Assembly (NCBI GenBank): GCA_965203265.1
Contig: CBDBBV010000002.1
Coordinates: 1,488,001-1,552,000 of the forward strand
DNA from: JAHRAW01 sp965203265
GTDB taxonomy: Bacteria; Pseudomonadota; Gammaproteobacteria; Arenicellales; Poriferihabitantaceae
Reading direction: 5' to 3'
DNA: 64,000 nucleotides
A program made the translations under genes and the position numbers. The notes under the pieces are model-generated. The model saw only the letters and a list, made by a program, of their open reading frames with translations, was not told where the DNA came from and made no database searches. Positions 1 through 7,874 of this stretch are shown piece by piece (positions within the stretch are counted from its first letter, which is position 1; every line of letters begins with the position of its first letter).

Positions 1-424
1 CGGGCCATTTCCATTTGCTTGGGTCGGTGGTCGGGATCGGCGCCGCGGCCGCGGCCGGAGTGGGCTTGGGCACGGCGGGCTTGGGCACGGCCGGTTTGGG
101 TATGGCGGCTGGTTTCGGGCGGCTTGGCGCGGGGGTCGGCGTCGCCGCCGCCGTTTGTGGTGAACTCGACGAGCGCAGGCGCAGGCGTTGGCCGGGGCGA
201 ACTGGATAGGGTTTGGCGAGGCCGTTCCATTTGGCGATTTTGCGGAAATCCAAGCCGAAGCGCCAAGCGACGCTGTAGATGGAGTCGTCCTCCTTCACCA
301 CGGTTTCGGCGGGGATGACTCGATACGGGGATTTGTTGATGATCGGCGGGGTTCCGCGGCCTACGGTGCAGGCGGTGAGAAGCAGAGTCAGGGCGGCCAG
401 CGAGGCGACGAGGTGCTTGTTCAT
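1..424 (-). CDS. nlpD: NlpD-like LysM lipoprotein, murein hydrolase activator (3' end beyond the window)
   Basis: The reading frame begins with an ATG at 424 and stays open to base 1, so only about 141 N-terminal residues are visible. A lipoprotein signal is clear: a short basic start, a hydrophobic stretch and the lipobox LLTAC ending at Cys19. A LysM-like peptidoglycan-binding domain follows at roughly residues 37-80, then a Pro/Ala/Lys-rich linker with repeated AVPKP units. In NlpD proteins a degenerate M23 peptidase domain that activates cell-wall amidases comes next; it would lie outside this window. The gene starts one base after the yqaA stop and is the last visible member of the surE-pcm-yqaA-nlpD group. 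By known gammaproteobacterial order rpoS is expected next, and the rpoS promoter often lies inside nlpD. Confidence 0.85.
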   Translation of the reverse strand, partial: MNKHLVASLAALTLLLTACTVGRGTPPIINKSPYRVIPAETVVKEDDSIYSVAWRFGLDFRKIAKWNGLAKPYPVRPGQRLRLRSSSSPQTAAATPTPAPSRPKPAAIPKPAVPKPAVPKPTPAAAAAPIPTTDPSKWKWP

Positions 425-425
425 G

Positions 426-1004
426 CTATCCCCACAACAACCACGCGATCACGGCGAGGACGACCACGCTCCAGCCGGCCGGCTCGGCCCATTTTTCCAG
501 CGCCCGTTCGATTTGTTCCCCGCCCCACCACAGCAGCCCGGCGACAAGAAAAAATTGGGCGGCGCGGCTCACCAGCGAGGCCACAACGAACAGCAGCAGC
601 GGCAAGCCCAACAATCCCGAGGCGATGGTGAATATCTTGTAGGGAATGGGGGTTACGCCCGCCAGCAATACCAGCCATGCGCCGTACTGGCTGAACCATT
701 GGCGCATGGAGTCGAGTTGCTCGGCGGCTTGGTAGAAATCGACGATCGGCCGGCCCACCTGCTCGAACAGAAAATAGCCGATGAGGTAGCCGAACACGCC
801 GCCGAGAACCGAGGTGATGGTGGCCAGCGCGGCTAGGTGCCAAGCGCGCCTGCGATTGGCCAAGACCATCGGGGCGAGCATGATTGCGGTGGGTAGGGGG
901 AAGATCCACGATTCGGTGAAGCTGACGGCGGCGAGATAACGCTCGGCGCGGGGATGGCGCGACCAAGTCATCACCTTTGCGTATAGGGGGCGGAACAATT
1001 TCAT
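426..1004 (-). CDS. yqaA: YqaA-family (DedA/SNARE-associated type) inner membrane protein
   Basis: This 192-residue protein has several hydrophobic segments (around residues 32-50, 55-80, 105-125, 130-160 and at the C-terminus). It carries the small-DedA signatures of the family: an early FTESWIFPLPT segment and a central GVTPIPYKIF motif with its Pro and Lys. Proteins of this type sit in the inner membrane; DedA relatives are linked to lipid flipping and membrane homeostasis, but the YqaA subgroup has no firmly assigned reaction. It lies 5 bp after pcm and one base before nlpD, the position it also takes in Pseudomonas-like surE-pcm-yqaA-nlpD operons. Family assignment is good; the function is not known. 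Confidence 0.85.
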   Translation of the reverse strand: MKLFRPLYAKVMTWSRHPRAERYLAAVSFTESWIFPLPTAIMLAPMVLANRRRAWHLAALATITSVLGGVFGYLIGYFLFEQVGRPIVDFYQAAEQLDSMRQWFSQYGAWLVLLAGVTPIPYKIFTIASGLLGLPLLLFVVASLVSRAAQFFLVAGLLWWGGEQIERALEKWAEPAGWSVVVLAVIAWLLWG

Positions 1005-1009
1005 GGATG

Positions 1010-1723
1010 TTAGCGAGTATGGCCGTCCAGCATCGGCACGAAGCGCACCGCCTCGCGCAGTTGCTCGTCGAAGCCGTCCGCCGTGCGGGTGATGATGCGC
1101 AGGCGTTGCAAGTTGCCGTCGCCGACCGGAATCACCAGCCGGCCGCCGGGAGCCAATTGCTGCAGCAGGGTGGCCGGCACTTCTCGCGGCGCGGCGGTTA
1201 CCAGTATGCCGTCGAACGGCTGATTGCTGTGCCAGCCGGCAAAGCCGTCGGCGTTGAGGTAGCTGATGTTGTGGCAGTTCAATTCCCGCAGCCGCTCCTT
1301 GGCCTGCCGCTGTAGGTTGCCGATTCGCTCGATGGTGAACACCCAGTGAACCAGTTGGGCGAGGACGGCGCTCTGGTAACCGCAGCCGGTTCCCACTTCG
1401 AGCACCTTTTTCACCTCGATTGCGGCGCCCAGCAGCATCTCGGTCATCAGCGCCACGATGAACGGCTGGGAAATGGTCTGGTTGTTGCCGATGGGCAGGG
1501 CGGTATCCTCATATGCGCGGTGCGCCAGAGCCTCGTCGAGAAACAGGTGGCGGGGGGTTTTTTCCATGACCGCCAGCACGCTTTCATCGCGGATTTTCTG
1601 GGCGCGCAGGCGCTCGATCAGGCGTCGCCGGGTGCGCAGGGAGGTCATGCCGATGCCGTCTCGCCGGGTCGAGTCGGCAGGGGTTGCGGGGGTTACAGGC
1701 GTTGCTGGCTTCACCGGCGTCAT
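1010..1723 (-). CDS. pcm: Protein-L-isoaspartate O-methyltransferase
   Basis: The 237-residue product transfers a methyl group from SAM to isoaspartyl residues in aged proteins, starting their repair in the cytoplasm. The family signatures are present: PIGNNQTISQP for substrate binding and the SAM-binding loop VLEVGTGCGYQ. The ATG at 1723 overlaps the surE stop in an ATGA arrangement, which supports that start and implies translational coupling. This start adds about 25 Thr/Pro/Ala-rich residues before the conserved core, which begins near a second Met (MTSLRTRRR); translation could also start there. surE upstream and yqaA downstream complete the conserved operon. Confidence 0.93.
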   Translation of the reverse strand: MTPVKPATPVTPATPADSTRRDGIGMTSLRTRRRLIERLRAQKIRDESVLAVMEKTPRHLFLDEALAHRAYEDTALPIGNNQTISQPFIVALMTEMLLGAAIEVKKVLEVGTGCGYQSAVLAQLVHWVFTIERIGNLQRQAKERLRELNCHNISYLNADGFAGWHSNQPFDGILVTAAPREVPATLLQQLAPGGRLVIPVGDGNLQRLRIITRTADGFDEQLREAVRFVPMLDGHTR

Positions 1724-2514
1724 CGGGTTTGTTCCCCGCAGTGAACGGCTCGGCCCTTCAGCGGGATGTGATCCAGCCAGTTGGCGATGGCGGCCACCGA
1801 ATCGTGGCGGGTCATGTCGATCTGCAACGGCGTTACCGACACCGCCAGCGCCTCGACGGCGGCGAAATCCGTGCCCGGGCCGATGTCGGCGCCGTGGCCG
1901 ATGGCGCCGATGCGGTAGATGCGCTGCCCCGGCGCGCCCGCCTCCTCGGTTACCGGCTGGGACTGGTGGCGCGCGCCGAGGCGGGTGGCGCGCAGGCCGC
2001 TTAATTGGTGGAAGGGTATGTCCGGCACATTGATGTTCAAGATGGTGTCTTGCGGCAACGGCGTGGCACGCAAATTCTCCAGCACGCGGATGACCACCTC
2101 GGCGGCGGTTCGATAGTGCGTCATATCGCTGCCGGCGAGGGAAACGGCGATGGCAGGTAGGCCGAGAAAACGCCCTTCCACGGCGGCGGCAACGGTGCCC
2201 GAATAGATCACATCGTCGCCGAGATTGGCTCCGGCGTTGATGCCGGCGACCACCATGTCCGGCTGGAAATCCAGCATTCCGGTGATGGCGAGGTGAACGC
2301 AGTCCGCCGGTGTCCCGGCGACGCAATAAAAGCCGTTGGCTTCCTGCTTGACGCGCAACGGTTTGCGCAACGACAGGGAGTTGCTGGCGCCGCTGCAATT
2401 TTGCTGGGGGGCTACTACGGTAACCTCGACTTGCGCTGCTTGCGCCAGCGCCTGCGCCAATACGCTCAGGCCCGGAGCGCGGCAGCCGTCGTCGTTGCTC
2501 AACAAGATTTTCAT
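1720..2514 (-). CDS. surE: 5'/3'-nucleotidase, polyphosphatase SurE
   Basis: SurE removes phosphate from nucleoside monophosphates and is a stationary-phase survival protein acting in the cytoplasm. The metal-binding start MKILLSNDDG (Asp8, Asp9) is intact, as are AGTPADCVHLA and GINAGANLG. The length of 264 residues is typical. The ATG at 2514 is the first in frame and is followed at once by the conserved core. It is the first gene of the surE-pcm-yqaA-nlpD group and is divergent from the MFS exporter gene, with about 140 bp between them. Confidence 0.95.
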   Translation of the reverse strand: MKILLSNDDGCRAPGLSVLAQALAQAAQVEVTVVAPQQNCSGASNSLSLRKPLRVKQEANGFYCVAGTPADCVHLAITGMLDFQPDMVVAGINAGANLGDDVIYSGTVAAAVEGRFLGLPAIAVSLAGSDMTHYRTAAEVVIRVLENLRATPLPQDTILNINVPDIPFHQLSGLRATRLGARHQSQPVTEEAGAPGQRIYRIGAIGHGADIGPGTDFAAVEALAVSVTPLQIDMTRHDSVAAIANWLDHIPLKGRAVHCGEQTR

Positions 2515-2556
2515 GGTGGGGTTATACCGGGTTGCGGGGCAAATGTCACATTGTGC

Positions 2557-2586
2557 GGTCGGATCAGGTCGGCTCAGGTCGGTTCG
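2557..2586. repeat. Three tandem 10-bp direct repeats in the surE/MFS intergenic region
   Basis: Three consecutive decamers read GGTCGGATCA, GGTCGGCTCA and GGTCGGTTCG. Helical-turn spacing in a divergent promoter region is what a regulator binding in tandem would use. The third copy ends 14 bp upstream of a TATAAT box that could serve the exporter gene. No regulator is identified. Confidence 0.5.
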
Positions 2587-2600
2587 AGCAGATCAGCCGC

Positions 2601-2606
2601 TATAAT
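2601..2606 (+). promoter_or_regulatory. Probable -10 box for the MFS exporter gene
   Basis: A perfect TATAAT lies 48 bp before the exporter ATG. No good -35 box is found at the correct distance; the tandem decamers at 2557-2586 occupy that place, so an activator-dependent promoter is possible. Confidence 0.45.
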
Positions 2607-2653
2607 GCCGCCCGCTCGCGCTCGCTTCGGCGCGCCTTCATTCCCATCCCATC

Positions 2654-3883
2654 ATGGACGCATCGACTGATCGACCCGCGCAGCCCGCGCGGCCTGTACG
2701 GCAACTGAATTTTACGCTGATCATCGGCGTGCTGGTGCTCGCCAGCGCGGTCAGCATCATGTCCACGGATATCTACGCGCCGAGCCTGCCCGATTTGCCG
2801 GGGCTGTTCGACACCGGCGCGAGCATGGTCAAACTCACCATCAGCCTCAATGTGCTGATGTTCGGCCTCGGCCAGCTGGTGCACGGCCCGCTGTCCGACA
2901 GATTCGGGCGCAAACCGGTGTTGCTGGTGGCCATTTTGTTGTTCAGCGCATGCAGTTTCGCCTGCGCGCTCGCGCAGAATATCGAGCAGTTGATCGTGGC
3001 GCGCATGGTGCAGGGTTTCATGGGGGCCGCCGAGGCGGTGATCTGCCTCGCGGTATTCAAGGATCTGTTCGACGAGAAGCAGCAAGTGCGGGCGCTGGCG
3101 ATTTTCGGCATGTCCGTGGCGCTGGCACCGGCCATCGCGCCCATCATCGGCGGCTATGTGCACATCTGGCTCGGCTGGCGATTCAACTTTCATCTGATCG
3201 GCGTGCTCGGCGTGCTCACCACATTCCTCATCTGGCGGCTGTTGCCGGAATCGACCACCCCCGACTCCGGCGCCCTCGAACCGGCGCGCGTGCTGGGCAA
3301 TTATCGCGGACTGCTGGGCAACCGCACTTTCCTCGTGCACGCCGCGCTGGTGGGAGTCGGCATGGGCATCATCTACGCATTCATCACCGGCGGCCCCTTC
3401 TTCCTGATCGAGCAATCGGGCATTCCCACGGAGCATTTCGGCTACTGGCAGGCGTTGATCGTCGGCACCTATTTCATCGGCAGTCTAGCGGCCACGCGAG
3501 CGGTGGCGCATTGGGCGACCGACAAACTGCTGCGCATCGGCCTCGGCTTGGTGCTGCTCGGCGGCATCGCCTTGTTGGTGCTGGCGATGGCCGGGCTGGT
3601 TACCCCACTGTCCTTCGTGATCTCCTTCGCCGTGATGACCTTCGGACTCGGCCCGGTGTTCGCGGTGGCGCCGTCCAAGGCCATGCTGGCCACCAACCAC
3701 AGCGCCGGCTCGGCCGCAGCCCTGCTCGGCGCCGGTGAAATGCTGGTGGGCGGACTGGCGGCGGGGGCGGTGAGCCTGCTGCCGTTCACCGGCGCGTGGC
3801 CGGTGGTGATCACCATCGGTGGGTTGATGGTGGCTACGGTTGTGCTCACCGTGCTGTCGGCGGCTGGGCGGGGCGGCCGGTGA
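2654..3883 (+). CDS. Bcr/CflA-type MFS multidrug efflux transporter
   Basis: This 409-residue protein has about twelve hydrophobic segments and belongs to the drug:H+ antiporter (DHA1) branch of the major facilitator superfamily. Bcr/CflA hallmarks are visible: STDIYAPSLP in the first periplasmic loop, the loop 2-3 motif GPLSDRFGRKPVL, and RMVQGFMGA with an acidic pair in helix 4. Such pumps export bicyclomycin, chloramphenicol and related compounds or amino acids; the substrate here cannot be told. It stands alone, divergent from surE and convergent with tesA. Confidence 0.88.
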   Translation: MDASTDRPAQPARPVRQLNFTLIIGVLVLASAVSIMSTDIYAPSLPDLPGLFDTGASMVKLTISLNVLMFGLGQLVHGPLSDRFGRKPVLLVAILLFSACSFACALAQNIEQLIVARMVQGFMGAAEAVICLAVFKDLFDEKQQVRALAIFGMSVALAPAIAPIIGGYVHIWLGWRFNFHLIGVLGVLTTFLIWRLLPESTTPDSGALEPARVLGNYRGLLGNRTFLVHAALVGVGMGIIYAFITGGPFFLIEQSGIPTEHFGYWQALIVGTYFIGSLAATRAVAHWATDKLLRIGLGLVLLGGIALLVLAMAGLVTPLSFVISFAVMTFGLGPVFAVAPSKAMLATNHSAGSAAALLGAGEMLVGGLAAGAVSLLPFTGAWPVVITIGGLMVATVVLTVLSAAGRGGR

Positions 3884-3898
3884 TGGCGCCGTGCGGGC

Positions 3899-4552
3899 TC
3901 ACGGGGAAGCGGGCGGCGGCAGCAGATCGCGCAGAAACGCCTCGACGTTGCGCGCGATGATGGCCTGCGCTTCGGCATTGGGGTGGATGTTGTCGTCCTG
4001 AAACATGGCCGGATCGCTCTCGATGCCGTGGATGAACAGCGGTAGCAGCGGCGTGTCGGTGCGCGCGGCGACTCGCTGGTAGACCGCCTCGAATTCTCGG
4101 GTGTATTTTGTCCCGTAGTTGGGCGGCAGTTTCATCCCCAAGAGGAGCGGGCGGGCGTCCTGTTGGCGTGTCGCGCGCACCATTTCGAGCAGGTTGCGCT
4201 CCATGGCGGCTAGGGAACTACCGCGCAGGCCGTCGTTGCCGCCGAGTTCGATGAGTACCCATTGCGGGCGAATCCGGCGCAGGGCATCGGGCAGGCGGGC
4301 GGCACCGCCGGCGGTGGTGTCGCCGCTGATGCTGTCGTTGACCAGATGAACATTCGCCCCCTGCCGAGCAAAACGCTCGGCGAGGAGATCGACCCACACC
4401 TCGCCGGTCTGCAATCCATAGCCCGAACTCAGGCTGTCGCCGACCACTAATATGGTTGTTTTTTCGGCGGCGTGGCACGATATACAAACCGAAGTCAACA
4501 ATGCGGCGAGCAACGCAAACGCCCGTCCGGGTTTGCCGTCAGTATTCATCAT
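3899..4552 (-). CDS. tesA: Arylesterase / acyl-CoA thioesterase I (SGNH hydrolase)
   Basis: The 217-residue protein begins with a signal peptide (hydrophobic residues 10-25, cleavage after about CHA) and so acts in the periplasm. SGNH blocks are intact: VVGDSLSSGYG with the nucleophile Ser40, a Gly in the second block, GGNDGL in the third, and DNIHPN holding the Asp-His pair near the C-terminus. TesA hydrolyses acyl-CoA thioesters and various esters. Two adjacent ATG codons (4552 and 4549) are possible starts. It is divergent from ybbA, the same arrangement as in E. coli. Confidence 0.93.
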   Translation of the reverse strand: MMNTDGKPGRAFALLAALLTSVCISCHAAEKTTILVVGDSLSSGYGLQTGEVWVDLLAERFARQGANVHLVNDSISGDTTAGGAARLPDALRRIRPQWVLIELGGNDGLRGSSLAAMERNLLEMVRATRQQDARPLLLGMKLPPNYGTKYTREFEAVYQRVAARTDTPLLPLFIHGIESDPAMFQDDNIHPNAEAQAIIARNVEAFLRDLLPPPASP

Positions 4553-4605
4553 TCGTTCTCTCTCTCGTTGGCGTGGCGATGTTCCGGAATCCCAATTTCA
4601 AGTTC

Positions 4606-5301
4606 ATGAGCGACAGCGAAAACATCATTGAAACCGTCGGCGTCAACAAGGTCGTCGAAGTGGGCGGACGTCCCCTGCAAATCCTGCGGGATGTCCATCT
4701 GAGTATACAACGGGGCGAATCCGCCGCCATAGTCGGCGTCTCCGGCTCCGGCAAATCCACCCTGCTGGGATTGCTGGCGGGCCTCGACCTGCCCTCCAGT
4801 GGCAGCATCCGCACCGCTACCCACACCATCACCTCCATGGACGAAGATGAGCGCGCCGAGGTTCGCGCCAAGCATGTCGGCTTCGTCTTCCAGTCCTTCC
4901 AACTCATGCCCAATCTCACGGCGCTGGAAAATATCATGCTGCCCCTGGAAATCTTGAATCGCGACGATGTGGATGAAACGGCGCGCAACGCCCTCGCCCG
5001 AGTCGGCCTCGAACAGCGCGGCGTGCACTACCCACGGCAACTTTCCGGCGGCGAGCAGCAGCGGGTGGCCATCGCCCGCGCCTTCGTCACCGAGCCGGAT
5101 ATCCTGTTCGCCGACGAACCCACCGGCAATCTCGACAACAAAACCGGCGAGCGCACCGCCGATCTGCTGTTTGCCATGAATGATGAGCGGCACACCACGC
5201 TGGTGCTGGTTACTCACAGCCCGAATCTGGCGAATCGCTGTCGGCGGACTTTTACCATGACGGACGGCAAGCTGTTCGAAGGCGGCGACACCGAGGAATG
5301 A
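4606..5301 (+). CDS. ybbA: YbbA-type ABC transporter ATPase
   Basis: A 231-residue ATPase of the LolD/MacB kind. Walker A is GVSGSGKST (residues 44-52), the signature is LSGGEQQR and Walker B is ILFADEP. It should pair with the FtsX-like permease encoded 4 bp downstream. In other bacteria this pair lies beside tesA and is thought to move lipophilic or envelope molecules, but its substrate is not established. I chose the ATG at 4606 because homologues start close to this point; an ATG at 4579 is also in frame and neither has a strong ribosome binding site. It is divergent from tesA. Confidence 0.88.
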   Translation: MSDSENIIETVGVNKVVEVGGRPLQILRDVHLSIQRGESAAIVGVSGSGKSTLLGLLAGLDLPSSGSIRTATHTITSMDEDERAEVRAKHVGFVFQSFQLMPNLTALENIMLPLEILNRDDVDETARNALARVGLEQRGVHYPRQLSGGEQQRVAIARAFVTEPDILFADEPTGNLDNKTGERTADLLFAMNDERHTTLVLVTHSPNLANRCRRTFTMTDGKLFEGGDTEE

Positions 5302-5305
5302 GCAA

Positions 5306-7804
5306 ATGAGCGCATACCGACAATTCCGCTTCGCCCTGCGCCAGCTGCGGCGGGAGTGGAGGGCCGGAGAATTGTACATATTGCTGCTGGCGCTGGTGGT
5401 CGCCATTGCCAGCCACACCACCATTTCCCATTTCACCACGCGCATCAGCGCCGCCATGGCGACCAACGCGAACGATGTCATCGGCGGTGATCTGGCGCTG
5501 GTCGGCAGCCGTCCGGCGGACGCCGAGACGCTGCAACAGGCCGAGGAACTGGGCCTCAGGCGGGCACGGGCGGTGCAGTTTTCCAGCGTGATCAGCGCCA
5601 ATGACGAGATTCTGCTGGTGGGGGTCAAGGCGGTCGATGACGGCTATCCGTTGAAGGGCAGTCTGAAGGTCGCCGATGAATTGTACGCGCCCGCGTACCC
5701 GATCAAATCCCGCCCGGCCGCCGGGGATGCCTGGGTGGAAAATCGGGTGCTGAGCACGCTGAATCTCGAACTCGGCGATGAATTCGAACTCGGCGGCATT
5801 CGCCTGATCGCCCGCCGCATACTCGCCTTCGAACCCGATCGCGGGCGCAATTTCTACAGTTTCACGCCGCGCGTGCTCATCGGCGCGGGGGATCTGGCGA
5901 AAACCGGCATTCTCCAGCCGGGTAGTCGGGTGTGGTATCGGGATATGTTCGCCGGTGCGCCGCAGGCGGTCGCCCAATATCGCAGTTGGGTCGAGGCGCG
6001 CCTGCTGCCGGGTCAGGAAGTGCGCGGCCTCGGCGATGAACGCCCGGAAGTCGCCGAGGCGCTCGACAAGGGGCAACAATACATGGGCTTGGCCAGTCTG
6101 GTGGCGCTGCTGTTGGCGGCGGTCGCCATCGCCGCCAGCGGGCGGCATTACAGCGAGCGCCACTACAACACCAGCGCGTTGCTGCGCTGCATGGGCTGCA
6201 AACAGCGGGACATCGTGGCGATCTACCTGATTCAACTGCTGCTGCTGGCGCTGGTGGGGGGTTTGCTCGGCAACGCCGTGGGATGGCTGGCGCAGAGCGG
6301 GTTGTTGGCGGTGATCGCCGCGCTACTACCGGAGAATCTGGCACCGGCGCAATGGTCTACCGTTCGCTCCGGCCTGATATTGGCGTTCGTCGTGTTGCTC
6401 GGGTTTACCCTGCCCTCGGTGCTGCGGCTGAAGTCGGTTTCGCCTCAGCGGGTGTTGCGCAACGATCTGGCACCGTTGCCGATCTCCGCTTGGCTCACAT
6501 TCGGCGGCACCGCCGGATTGGTGGCGGCGATGATGTGGTATTACACCGGCAACCTGACGCTCACTGTAGGGATGATCGGCGGCACGCTGGCGGTGCTGGC
6601 GCTCGCCGCCGTGCTGCTCGGCGGACTGTTCGCGGCGTTGAACAAACTGCTGCCGGGTTTGCCGGTGAAAATTCGCGCCGGTGCGCGCAATCTGGTGAGG
6701 CGGCGGCGGCAGGCGGCCATTCAGGCTCTGGCGTTCGGGCTGACCATCATGGCCATGCTGGTGGTGGTTTTCATCCGCACCGAGTTGATCGGCGACTGGA
6801 ACCGCGCCATTCCCGCGGACGCCCCCAACCACTTCGCGCTCAATATCCAGAAGAACGAAAATGCCGCCTATCGCGCGTATCTGCAGGAAAATCAGGTGAC
6901 CAGCGGGCGGCTGTATCCGGTGGTGCGCGGGCGGCTGACGCGGCTGAACGGCAAGCCCATGGTGGAGCATGTCAGTAAGGACGAGCGCCATGACGACAGT
7001 CTGGAGCGCGACCTCAACCTGACTTGGTCGGCAACCCTGCCGCCGGACAACGAGATCGTTTCCGGGCAGTGGTTCGATGGTGGCGACGGCGGCGGCGAAA
7101 CGCTGGCATCGGTGGAGGCCGATCTGGCCGAGCGGCTGGATATCCGTCTCGGCGACAGATTGACCCTGTTCACCGGCGAACAGGAATGGCAGGCGCGGGT
7201 GAGTAGCATCCGCAGCGTGCAATGGGATAATTTCCGCCCCAATTTCTACCTGATCTTCAACCCCGGCAGCCTCGACCACCTGCCGACCACCTGGATCAAC
7301 AGTTTCCATCTGGACGATCGCGACAAGGGCAAACTGGTGGGCATGGTCAAGCGGTTTCCCTCCATCACCCTGTTGGAACTGGACGCCATCCTCAATCAGG
7401 TGAAGCGCATCATCGCTCAGGTGACTCTGGCTCTGGAAATCATCCTCGGCTTCGTGCTGGCGGCGGGGGTCGTGGTCACCCTCTCGGCTCTGGCGGCGAG
7501 CATGGACGAACGCCTGCGCGAAGGCGCATTGCTGCGCACGCTGGGCGCCGAACGCTCCCTGATCCGGCAGAGTCAATGGGGCGAATTCGCCACGCTGGGG
7601 CTGCTCTCCGGCTTGTTCGGCGTGTTCGGCGCGGAAATCGTCAATATCGTGCTGTATCACCGGGTATTCGCCCTCGACTATGCACCGGCGTGGTGGGCGT
7701 GGCTGGGGATTCCGCTCGCCTCGGCGGCGCTCATCGGGCTGGTCGGCGTCCTCGGTAGCCGCCGGGTGCTGCGGCAAAGTCCGGTGATCACCTTGCGCCG
7801 ATAA
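5306..7804 (+). CDS. ybbP: YbbP-type ABC transporter permease (FtsX-like)
   Basis: An 832-residue membrane protein with the MacB/FtsX layout: one N-terminal helix (about 24-40), a large periplasmic part, a block of helices near 255-450, a second periplasmic part (about 480-690) and three C-terminal helices. SMDERLREGALLRTLGAERS near residues 730-750 is the typical FtsX coupling segment. It partners with the YbbA ATPase just upstream. The length matches YbbP of E. coli (just over 800 residues). The substrate is unknown. Confidence 0.9.
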   Translation: MSAYRQFRFALRQLRREWRAGELYILLLALVVAIASHTTISHFTTRISAAMATNANDVIGGDLALVGSRPADAETLQQAEELGLRRARAVQFSSVISANDEILLVGVKAVDDGYPLKGSLKVADELYAPAYPIKSRPAAGDAWVENRVLSTLNLELGDEFELGGIRLIARRILAFEPDRGRNFYSFTPRVLIGAGDLAKTGILQPGSRVWYRDMFAGAPQAVAQYRSWVEARLLPGQEVRGLGDERPEVAEALDKGQQYMGLASLVALLLAAVAIAASGRHYSERHYNTSALLRCMGCKQRDIVAIYLIQLLLLALVGGLLGNAVGWLAQSGLLAVIAALLPENLAPAQWSTVRSGLILAFVVLLGFTLPSVLRLKSVSPQRVLRNDLAPLPISAWLTFGGTAGLVAAMMWYYTGNLTLTVGMIGGTLAVLALAAVLLGGLFAALNKLLPGLPVKIRAGARNLVRRRRQAAIQALAFGLTIMAMLVVVFIRTELIGDWNRAIPADAPNHFALNIQKNENAAYRAYLQENQVTSGRLYPVVRGRLTRLNGKPMVEHVSKDERHDDSLERDLNLTWSATLPPDNEIVSGQWFDGGDGGGETLASVEADLAERLDIRLGDRLTLFTGEQEWQARVSSIRSVQWDNFRPNFYLIFNPGSLDHLPTTWINSFHLDDRDKGKLVGMVKRFPSITLLELDAILNQVKRIIAQVTLALEIILGFVLAAGVVVTLSALAASMDERLREGALLRTLGAERSLIRQSQWGEFATLGLLSGLFGVFGAEIVNIVLYHRVFALDYAPAWWAWLGIPLASAALIGLVGVLGSRRVLRQSPVITLRR

Positions 7805-7874
7805 CGGCGCGGCGGGAATGGAATTCGGCGATTCGCCCAATCCGCCGCCGACCATTTGAACTCGGTGTTCCGAG

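Noticed and set aside
2600..3436. A 278-codon open frame on the minus strand
   Set aside because: It is a shadow of the MFS exporter gene, with a His/Glu-rich composition and no family motifs.
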